Assembly (NCBI GenBank): GCA_964354655.1
Contig: CAYHAL010000025.1
Location: 1-19,498, forward strand
Direction: 5' to 3'
DNA from: E44-bin46 sp964354655
GTDB lineage: Bacteria; Chloroflexota; Dehalococcoidia; Dehalococcoidales; E44-bin46
Length of the DNA: 19,498 nucleotides
Of this stretch, positions 7,080-13,070 are shown one piece after another. The position numbers and the translations under genes were made by a program. The number at the start of each line of letters is the position of its first letter. The stretch's first letter is position 1. A model generated the notes under the pieces. It was not told the origin of the DNA, did no database searches, and was given only the letters and a program-made list of their open reading frames with translations.

Positions 7080-7451
7080 ATGTATCAGGTATCGGTAGAG
7101 CAGCACTTTGATGCCGCTCATTTTTTGCGGGGCTATCGGGGTAAGTGTGAGGCGCTACATGGGCATCGTTTCCGGGTGGTGGTCAGGGTAGAGGCTTCCA
7201 GGGTTGATGATATTGGTCTAGCCTATGATTTTGTCGAGTTAAAGAGGCAATTAGGCGATATTCTATCCAGGTTTGACCATACCTGCCTCAATGAAGTGCC
7301 GCCCTTTGATAAGGTAAACCCATCTTCGGAGAATATTGCGTCTGCTATCTATAATGAGCTTCAACCCAAGCTGGCTGGTGCCCCGGTTTCCTTGACTTGT
7401 GTTGAGGTATGGGAGTCTCCTCAGAGTGGGGTAGCTTACAGCCCTGACTAG
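7080..7451 (+). CDS. queD: 6-carboxy-5,6,7,8-tetrahydropterin synthase (6-pyruvoyl-tetrahydropterin synthase family)
   Basis: QueD converts dihydroneopterin triphosphate to 6-carboxytetrahydropterin, the first committed step to queuosine and other deazapurines. The 123-residue product has zinc ligands His14 (FDAAHFL), His27 and His29. The pattern Cys23-x3-His-Gly-His marks QueD rather than the Cys-lacking PTPS variants. FDH (65-67), PSSENIA (81-87; Glu84) and WES (111-113) complete the active site. The ATG at 7080 follows GGAGG at 7071-7075. It is co-transcribed with folK. Its TAG interlocks with the stop of the convergent Trm112 gene in the palindrome CTAG (7448-7451). No other queuosine gene is present in the window. 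Confidence 0.9.
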   Translation: MYQVSVEQHFDAAHFLRGYRGKCEALHGHRFRVVVRVEASRVDDIGLAYDFVELKRQLGDILSRFDHTCLNEVPPFDKVNPSSENIASAIYNELQPKLAGAPVSLTCVEVWESPQSGVAYSPD

Positions 7452-7630
7452 TGACGTAAGTTTGGTGGTAACAGATGGGGGATGGTCTCTAAAATAGGGT
7501 AGTTTACCTCGCACTTGGGACAGTATAAAGAGCCGGTAACTATCTCCTTCTCTTTTTCCTCCTCCACACTGAGCTCAAGCTTCCCCTTACACACCGGACA
7601 CGCCAGAATATCCATCAGCTCCCGTTTCAT
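7448..7630 (-). CDS. Trm112/YcaR-family zinc-ribbon protein
   Basis: The 60-residue product has two CPxC knuckles (Cys11/Cys14 and Cys37/Cys40), with MDILACPVCKGKL and a C-terminal NYPILETIPHLLP. This is the standard fold of the Trm112p-like (UPF0434) family, small partners or activators of methyltransferases in other organisms; the bacterial role is not established. It is a single-gene unit convergent with queD. No clear ribosome binding site lies in the 15 bases before the ATG. A TATAAT sits only 9 bases upstream (7645-7640), so the message may be nearly leaderless. Confidence 0.88.
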   Translation of the reverse strand: MKRELMDILACPVCKGKLELSVEEEKEKEIVTGSLYCPKCEVNYPILETIPHLLPPNLRH

Positions 7631-7639
7631 AGCTTAACA

Positions 7640-7677
7640 ATTATACCATCCTAATCTATTGACAAAAAGGTTATAAT
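7640..7677. promoter_or_regulatory. Divergent -10-like elements between Trm112 and DUF3096 genes
   Basis: A TATAAT occurs on each strand: minus at 7645-7640 facing the Trm112 gene, and plus at 7672-7677 facing the DUF3096 gene. A TTGACA lies between them (plus, 7659-7664) but is only 7 bases from the plus -10 and reads as TTGTCA 14 bases from the minus one. The -35 assignments are therefore unclear. Confidence 0.35.
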
Positions 7678-7707
7678 GTAAATATCAGAGTCAGGAGGTA
7701 GAATAAT

Positions 7708-7866
7708 ATGACATTTGAAGTTGTACCAATTACCGGTCTTGTGGCTGCCATCATTGCGATTGTTTTTGGAATTGTTGTAATGGTCAAGCCCCAGATACTG
7801 GCTTACATGATTGGCGCCTACCTCATCATTATCGGTGTCATCTTTTTTATACAGCGGTACTTTTAA
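7708..7866 (+). CDS. DUF3096-type small membrane protein
   Basis: A 52-residue protein begins at ATG 7708 behind AGGAGGT (7693-7699). It has two hydrophobic segments, about residues 10-26 and 31-48, joined by a short MVKPQ turn, with the pattern GIVVMVKPQILAYMIGAYLI. This matches my memory of DUF3096, tiny two-helix membrane proteins of unknown function whose hallmark is a Pro-containing turn followed by YxVAxYLIxxG. Charge is almost absent apart from the C-terminal RYF. It is followed 45 bases later by a strong terminator, so it is probably a one-gene unit. Its excellent ribosome binding site makes it likely real despite its size. Confidence 0.8.
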   Translation: MTFEVVPITGLVAAIIAIVFGIVVMVKPQILAYMIGAYLIIIGVIFFIQRYF

Positions 7867-7911
7867 CCGCGCCAAAAAGTTACCATAACACCAGGGAAGA
7901 CCTTGTCCTAT

Positions 7912-7963
7912 CTAGAAGCAAGGGGACACGGATTTAAATCCGTGCTCTCTTTTCGTCTTCTAG
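7912..7963. terminator. Long palindromic terminator, probably bidirectional
   Basis: A perfect 18-bp palindrome CACGGATTTAAATCCGTG (7927-7944) extends through a mismatch into AAGGGG/CTCTTT-type pairing and ends in a T-run (7950-7953). Outer arms CTAGAAG (7912-7918) and CTTCTAG (7957-7963) are also complementary. It lies between the DUF3096 gene (+) and the convergent E1-beta remnant (-) and can fold equally well from either strand. Confidence 0.7.
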
Positions 7964-7974
7964 TGCAATTCTAA

Positions 7975-8172
7975 CTAAGTAATCTCAGTTACCGCCTTGA
8001 TTAATTTCTCCTCATCAGGCATCCAGGCTTTCTCCAGAGTTGGACTGAAGGGGATAGGCGTATCTGGGGCGCAGACTCTTTTTATCGGCGCATCAAGAAG
8101 GTCAAAGGCTTCCTCAGCTACTATAGCTGCGATTTCGGGGGATAGAGTCACTGTTATAACTGGGTAAACCAT
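7975..8172 (-). pseudogene. C-terminal remnant of a 2-oxoacid dehydrogenase E1 beta subunit
   Basis: The 65-codon frame encodes EIAAIVAEEAFDLLDAPIKR then V-APDTPIPFSP-LE and ends EEKLIKAVTEIT. This is the extreme C-terminus of pyruvate/acetoin dehydrogenase E1-beta (normally about 325 residues), the lid of the transketolase C-terminal domain. The preceding ten residues (MVYPVITVTL) do not resemble the family. The frame then runs into a 12-bp tandem repeat and a stop, so about 80% of the gene is missing. The thiamine-binding and subunit-contact parts are absent, so it cannot function alone. The natural stop codon is retained. It is most likely the tail of a gene lost by deletion or rearrangement at the repeat. 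Confidence 0.75.
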
Positions 8173-8220
8173 ATATGGTAAACGATATGGTAAACGCTAT
8201 GGTAAACTATATGGTAATCC
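8173..8220 (+). repeat. 12-bp tandem repeat, four copies
   Basis: Four consecutive 12-base units follow the pattern ATATGGTAAACG: units 1 and 2 are identical, unit 3 differs at its first and last bases, and unit 4 ends TAATCC. A degenerate GGTAAAC also lies at 8163-8169. The array sits exactly at the broken 5' edge of the E1-beta remnant and about 115 bases upstream of the Gate-protein gene. Confidence 0.85.
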
Positions 8221-8303
8221 AAAGGGCATTAGTTCTGCTGTAGCTCAAGCGTATCGGCTCCGACATGGCCGTTTCGGTTACACAATTTTGTCAATTGTTT
8301 CAT

Positions 8304-8315
8304 TCTACATGTAGA
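8304..8315. promoter_or_regulatory. Palindromes upstream of the Gate-protein gene (possible operator)
   Basis: TCTACATGTAGA (8304-8315) is a perfect 12-bp palindrome. It follows ACAATT-N5-AATTGT (8282-8298), an inverted repeat that overlaps a TTGTCA (8288-8293). Both lie in the 53 bases before the start codon, where an operator would be expected. No convincing -10 is seen, so the assignment is tentative. Confidence 0.3.
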
Positions 8316-8334
8316 CTAAGAAGCGGGAGTAAAA

Positions 8335-9273
8335 ATGTCTTTTTCTCGCGCTAAATTAAGATACGGCCTTCGGACGGGGTCTAGGAAAGGGTGGGGTAGC
8401 TTTGTATGGATTTGCAAAATCCTTATTCCTACCTCATTTCTGGTAATTCTTATTCAGTGGAGCGGTTTGTTGTATCAGGCGGCTCCTTTATTAAACCCCT
8501 TAATGAGACTAATCAATCTGCCCGGCGCAGCTGCGTTACCCATTATTACTGGAGTACTAATAGGCCATTACACCACTATCGCTATCGTAACGGTTATTCC
8601 CTTTTCCCTCGAGCAGATAACATTGATTGCCATATTCACCATGATTGCCCATAATCTCATCATCGAGGGGGTCATTCAACACAAATCTGGTATTAACGCT
8701 GCCAAAATAACTCTGATTCGTCTCGCCGGTGCCATTCTAACCGTGTTCATTGTTTCTCAATTCTTTGGTGACACTACCAGAAGCATCATTGTGCCAGCCT
8801 ATCTTACGGCGGCCACTCCATTTATAGAGGTTTTAAAAGTCTGGGGTGTTGATACCATAGAGCTACTCATTAAAATCCTTATAATCATCATGACTGTCAT
8901 GATTGCGTTAGAGTGTCTAAAATCACTGGGATGGATGGAATACTTACTCAATTTTTCCCAGCCTATTATGAAGATTCTGGGACTTTCACACCGAACAGCG
9001 CTGTTGTGGGTAACTGCCGTCGTCTTTGGCCTGATGTATGGCGGAGCCGTTATCATTGAAGAGGCTAAAAAAGGGGCTTTGACAAAGGCAGAACTGGAGC
9101 GCCTTCACATTTCCATTGGTACTAACCATAGCATGGTGGAAGACCCTGCTTTGTGGCTGGCGTTAGGATTGAATGGTCTCTGGCTGTGGTTACCCAGGTT
9201 GCTCACGGCTGTTGCTGCTGTTCAGATTTATGGCGCTGTGGGATATTTTAAGAAAAGGTTGGTTAAGCGGTAG
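8335..9273 (+). CDS. Nucleoside-recognition (Gate) domain membrane protein
   Basis: The 312-residue integral membrane protein has about eight hydrophobic segments arranged in two similar halves. Each half carries the family's His/Asn-acidic element: AHNLIIEG at 104-111 and TNHSMVED at 263-270. This is typical of Gate-domain proteins related to SpmA/SpmB, the FeoB gate and nucleoside transporters, and the transported substrate is unknown. The ATG has CGGGAG at 8324-8328. It stands alone on the plus strand between minus-strand genes, flanked by the E1-beta stub on one side and an orphan C-terminal fragment on the other, as if inserted into or left over in a rearranged interval. Its last codons overlap that orphan frame by 11 bases. 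Confidence 0.85.
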   Translation: MSFSRAKLRYGLRTGSRKGWGSFVWICKILIPTSFLVILIQWSGLLYQAAPLLNPLMRLINLPGAAALPIITGVLIGHYTTIAIVTVIPFSLEQITLIAIFTMIAHNLIIEGVIQHKSGINAAKITLIRLAGAILTVFIVSQFFGDTTRSIIVPAYLTAATPFIEVLKVWGVDTIELLIKILIIIMTVMIALECLKSLGWMEYLLNFSQPIMKILGLSHRTALLWVTAVVFGLMYGGAVIIEEAKKGALTKAELERLHISIGTNHSMVEDPALWLALGLNGLWLWLPRLLTAVAAVQIYGAVGYFKKRLVKR

Positions 9274-9406
9274 ATGGGGTATTTAGCAACAAGCGGAGAA
9301 CGCGTGCTGGCTGGCGCATCAGTACCCCCTTGATGAATTTCGGTCCAATGTTCGCCGCCAATAAGCCTTCCAATCTCTTAGGTCGTATCTTAATAGCCTC
9401 AACTAC
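9263..9406 (-). pseudogene. Orphan C-terminal coding fragment downstream of transketolase
   Basis: A 47-codon frame without any usable start near its beginning reads EAIKIRPKRLEGLLAANIG, then GPKFIKGVLMRQPARVLRLL, ending at a TAA (9265-9263). Its composition (amphipathic, Arg/Leu-rich, no rare-codon clutter) looks protein-like. A TAG just upstream, nearly coincident with the transketolase stop, closes it, so it cannot be an intact gene. I do not recognise the family. It may be the tail of a gene once downstream of transketolase, or a chance frame. Confidence 0.3.
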
Positions 9407-11544
9407 CTAGAAGCAGACTTAGCTTTGGGATGACGACGGCCTTCTAGATTACTGCCATTGATTTTCTGTCTTATCGTCTCCGCTAGCCGAGCAGATGACA
9501 ACCCAAAATGATCCACCAGTTGCTGATAAGTTGCTGAGTGAATAAATTGGGGGCGTCCGTTTTTATCAAGAGCATTGATTGGAACCAGCCGTGTGGTGTC
9601 AATGGGCTCTCTCAATTTACAGAGGACCCTTCTATACTCGGGCCAGATATAGCCGTTATTTTGCTCAGCAATAATAATCCATTTCCCAGAGTGATAGAGA
9701 TCGAGCAATAACTGTTCATCAATCGATGGCATATCCACAACACCAACCATTATGCCCGACTGCTCCAGCTCCCTAGCGGCTGCCAATGCCTCATGAACAC
9801 CACGCAGGCTGCTGACAATAACCGCTTTATCGTCCGGACTCTCTTTGAGGATGTAACCTTTTCCGTATTCAAACTTGAAGTCATCATCATAAATGACAGC
9901 TGAAGGTTCGCGCATGATCCTGATATAGACCATTCCCTTGTTGCCCTCCATAATCCACTTCATCACCCCGAGCAACTGGTTGGGACAGGAGATGTCAATG
10001 AATTTCATGTGGGCAATTCCGGTCAAAACCTGGATATCATCATTGCCCATATGGGTGGCGCCATTAACCTGCGTCTCGAAATCTGGCATTGTCGCGATAT
10101 ATGTTATATCCAGGTTGTGCCCCTCACTGAGCCACCCATCCTTCATCTCTATCGCCTCAAGCCTTTCCTGATAACCAATGGAAATTCGGCGCAGGATTCT
10201 CCAGTCAAAGAAGGGACAAAATGTGCTGGCCCAGGTATTATGGCCCATCGCTGCAAAAGCCTCAGAGAGAGAGCACATATTGGACTCGGCGACGCCCACA
10301 TTAAGAGCCCGTTCTACATCCACATAGCTAACCCCAGGTTCAAGGCCGCTGATGGCTGCTAGGTCGGCATCTAAAGAAACCACCCTAACGTCTTGAGCAA
10401 AAACCTTCATCGCTGCCGTAATCGTACTATGAGAGGCATACTTTCGCGTTCTATCCAGTCTGGGAAGTTGGCTGGCATCATACTTTATCTTTTTATCTCG
10501 CGGGGGTGCCCGTTTCGTCTTCACCGGGACGATTATTGGCTTGACATCACTCGGCTTGCCATCCTTAGAGACAATGTCGAGATTCATATCTTTGACTGTC
10601 GCCAGAATCTTATCACGAACCATTCCCTCCTCTCCCTCGACATCCAATTCATTAAAGAAATCAAGGAAGGCACAAACTCGATCTGCTCGTCTTTGCTTCT
10701 GTAGAATAATTTCCTCCTCACACACAGCATCGGGAAGGGTTATCTTATGACCACTAATGACACTGGCATACGCGCCATATCCCTTCCGCGTCCGGCAGAT
10801 TATGACCGTAGGGCGCCCATCCCGAGGAGAAAACTTGAATTTATGAAGCACTTCCACGACTGGCCCATACTGAGTGCCGTCTACACTAAAGACCCTCCAA
10901 CCGAAGGATTCAAATCTCTTATCCAGATTAAGCAGAGGGAAGAGGAGCTGTTTGGTATCATCCAACTGGCCATGATTGTTATTGACCATGACACACAGGT
11001 TGTCAAGCTTTTTGTGTCCCGAGAACATCACGGTTTCCCAGATAGGACCCGCCTGCAGTTCGCCATCCCCGGTCAGTGCAAATACATCGAAGTTGGGACA
11101 CTTCTTGCCCACCAGAGCAAACCCCTGAGCAACACCCAGCCCCTGGCCCAAGGGTCCGGTTGAAATGTGAACCCCAGGCAATATTGGGCCAGGATGGCCA
11201 TTGAGTATGCTGTCTATTGAACGGGAATTCTTCAGCAGAGACCTATCAAAATAGCCAAGATCTGCATAGATAGAAGCCATAGGGGCCACGACATGCCCCT
11301 CGCTGAGAACAAACATATCCTGCCCTCGCCTCGTCGGGTTGACAATGTCAAGCCGTATCGCCCCTCCATAGAAAAGAGCCACCAGAGGGATCGTCGCCGA
11401 AAAGGCACCACCAGCGTGAATACCCTTGTCTACAGAATCACGACCCTGCTCCAAGGTCATAATGCGAATGTCGGAATCTTTGATTTCCAGAAGTTTGGTC
11501 AAACCTGTCCGCAGTAGATACTCAGTAATTACTCCTACGGCCAT
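9403..11544 (-). CDS. Transketolase (full-length, N and C halves fused)
   Basis: This thiamine-diphosphate enzyme moves two-carbon ketol units between sugar phosphates. The 713-residue protein has the N-terminal TPP domain (about 10-290) with SEGH (81-84), GHPG (116-119), STGPLGQGLG and the TPP motif GDGE...NNN (159-162 to 188-190). A pyrimidine-binding domain (about 366-540) has the catalytic Glu420 in VGVAES, and a C-terminal domain runs to about 690. The linker between domains is long and basic (KTKRAPPRDKKIKY), and the tail RRHPKAKSASR is unusual. AGGAGGT lies 7 bases before the ATG. It is the third gene of the PFK-aldolase-transketolase cluster, separated from the aldolase by 153 bases that hold its own promoter. 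Confidence 0.88.
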   Translation of the reverse strand: MAVGVITEYLLRTGLTKLLEIKDSDIRIMTLEQGRDSVDKGIHAGGAFSATIPLVALFYGGAIRLDIVNPTRRGQDMFVLSEGHVVAPMASIYADLGYFDRSLLKNSRSIDSILNGHPGPILPGVHISTGPLGQGLGVAQGFALVGKKCPNFDVFALTGDGELQAGPIWETVMFSGHKKLDNLCVMVNNNHGQLDDTKQLLFPLLNLDKRFESFGWRVFSVDGTQYGPVVEVLHKFKFSPRDGRPTVIICRTRKGYGAYASVISGHKITLPDAVCEEEIILQKQRRADRVCAFLDFFNELDVEGEEGMVRDKILATVKDMNLDIVSKDGKPSDVKPIIVPVKTKRAPPRDKKIKYDASQLPRLDRTRKYASHSTITAAMKVFAQDVRVVSLDADLAAISGLEPGVSYVDVERALNVGVAESNMCSLSEAFAAMGHNTWASTFCPFFDWRILRRISIGYQERLEAIEMKDGWLSEGHNLDITYIATMPDFETQVNGATHMGNDDIQVLTGIAHMKFIDISCPNQLLGVMKWIMEGNKGMVYIRIMREPSAVIYDDDFKFEYGKGYILKESPDDKAVIVSSLRGVHEALAAARELEQSGIMVGVVDMPSIDEQLLLDLYHSGKWIIIAEQNNGYIWPEYRRVLCKLREPIDTTRLVPINALDKNGRPQFIHSATYQQLVDHFGLSSARLAETIRQKINGSNLEGRRHPKAKSASR

Positions 11545-11616
11545 TTCCTTACCTCCTCTTAATTAATAGCCAACCCCCATGTGTTGCCGCCACACTAGTA
11601 CAATTGATTAGTGGAT

Positions 11617-11645
11617 ACTTTAAGCAACTACGCTATTCTTGTCAA
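11617..11645 (-). promoter_or_regulatory. Internal promoter for transketolase
   Basis: On the minus strand a perfect TTGACA (11645-11640) is followed after 17 bases by TAAAGT (11622-11617). Transcription would begin near 11610, some 65 bases before the start codon. It lies in the aldolase-transketolase gap and lets transketolase be expressed apart from the two upstream genes. Confidence 0.6.
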
Positions 11646-11697
11646 GCCTTCGTCAGCATCCGTTTGCATCCTATTTCTAGCCTGACTATCAAGACAA

Positions 11698-13056
11698 CTA
11701 TCCAGATGGAGATGAATTAGCGACGAACTTGTTTACCAAGCCTACCGTTTCCACAACATTCAGTTTCTGGAAGAGTAAAGAAAAACGATCTTCTAGTATC
11801 TCCCTTATCTCTGCTAGACTATCTTCGGGAAGGCTCCAAGTTTCCTTCTTGAAAGGTCCCCATCCCTTCTTGCGAATTTTGTACAAAAATTGCTCGTCAG
11901 TGTCCCCTTCTTCCCTTTCACTGACATGATTATCTAAGAGATATTTATATATCTTATCCAACAGATCTTTGGGGAAATATGGGCTGTCATAGACGATATT
12001 TTGAAAACCGGTAGCCAAATGCACTTCGACTGTACCAGCCTGTGGGAACATATCAAACGCATCGTCAGGAAGAGTAGAAGCCCCATGCTGTACGGCACCA
12101 GCCATACCATACTCTTCCCGAGCCACTTTAGATAATTCTTTAAGAGTTTTGAAATCAACCTTAACCTTGGCCATTGACCCATCGGGCAAAACTACGCCCC
12201 CATGCGTCGTCCCCGTTTGTACGCTAATCTTCGAGATTCCCTTGACATTCGGGGTTAAGCGACTGAGATATCCTGCCATAAAGGCTTTGAGATCCTCTAC
12301 CGTGCTGTTGCCCCGGCCTATTTCCCCGATCTCACCACCGACAGAAATGGTTACCCCCTCTGGTTCAATATTTCGTATGAAATTGGTCATCTCCGCCGTG
12401 ATCAGGCAATTAAGCTGCTGCTGCTCATCAAGGGTCGGCTTGTCTAAATCGACAAGGGTAGAGGCGTCTATATCAATGTTCAGAAATCCAGCACCGATCG
12501 CTTTCCCAATTAAGTCCTTGATGGCATTTAACTCCTTTTCTGGCTCTGATTTATAGGCATTCCGCCTAACCTGAAAGTGGTCTCCCTGAATAAAAACAGG
12601 CCCCTGAAACCCTTCCCTGATTGCCGCCGCCAATATACAGGTTGCATACTCACCAGGGCTTTGTTCGGTGTAGCCTATCTCAGAGCGAGCAATCTCGAAG
12701 ATAAAAGCGCCCACTCTATGTCTTAGAGCTGCTCTGAAAACAGCCCTAGCTACCTGATAGGTGATGCCACGGATATTTATCGCTGGGACAGTGATGCTAC
12801 TATATAGTCCCTTGCCACCGGCTTCATACACGTTCTGAATGCTGGCTGGGAAAATCCCCAGCGAAGAAGCTAGCTCCCGAATTACTCGCTGGGACCTTTC
12901 CCTGTCCTTTTCTTGGTCGCTAAAGGCAGCCTCCCAAACCAGACCATCAACCTTACGGGCTGGGATAGGTACACCCTTCTTAACCTCAGGGTCTTGCCCC
13001 CCTAGCAACTTTTCATATATCAGCGCGTCTTCGGATTGGTCTGCATCCTTGGGCAT
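11698..13056 (-). CDS. Class II (metal-dependent) ketose-bisphosphate aldolase, long form
   Basis: The reaction is probably fructose 1,6-bisphosphate cleavage to DHAP and glyceraldehyde 3-phosphate, or the analogous sedoheptulose bisphosphate cleavage. Metal and active-site residues are visible: QGDHFQ (His160), NIDIDAS (193-199), VGGEIGEIG (239-247; Glu242), GTTHGG (282-287; His285), VQHGASTLPDDAF (322-334; His324) and ATGFQN (348-353). At 452 residues it is about 100-150 longer than typical class II aldolases, with an N-terminal extension of about 70 residues and an extended helical C-terminus. It starts 14 bases after the phosphofructokinase stop. The long form, also seen in the tagatose-type subfamily, leaves the exact substrate open. 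Confidence 0.8.
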   Translation of the reverse strand: MPKDADQSEDALIYEKLLGGQDPEVKKGVPIPARKVDGLVWEAAFSDQEKDRERSQRVIRELASSLGIFPASIQNVYEAGGKGLYSSITVPAINIRGITYQVARAVFRAALRHRVGAFIFEIARSEIGYTEQSPGEYATCILAAAIREGFQGPVFIQGDHFQVRRNAYKSEPEKELNAIKDLIGKAIGAGFLNIDIDASTLVDLDKPTLDEQQQLNCLITAEMTNFIRNIEPEGVTISVGGEIGEIGRGNSTVEDLKAFMAGYLSRLTPNVKGISKISVQTGTTHGGVVLPDGSMAKVKVDFKTLKELSKVAREEYGMAGAVQHGASTLPDDAFDMFPQAGTVEVHLATGFQNIVYDSPYFPKDLLDKIYKYLLDNHVSEREEGDTDEQFLYKIRKKGWGPFKKETWSLPEDSLAEIREILEDRFSLLFQKLNVVETVGLVNKFVANSSPSG

Positions 13057-13070
13057 CTTCTTCCTCCGTG

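Noticed and set aside
7651..7875. 74-residue minus-strand open frame
   Set aside because: It is antisense to the DUF3096 gene, is Asn/Asp-rich and low-complexity, and lacks a ribosome binding site.
10009..11163. Several plus-strand frames of 70-140 codons opposite transketolase, and similar ones opposite aldolase, PFK, copA and the carboxylases
   Set aside because: They are antisense shadows of well-identified genes with no family resemblance or ribosome binding sites.
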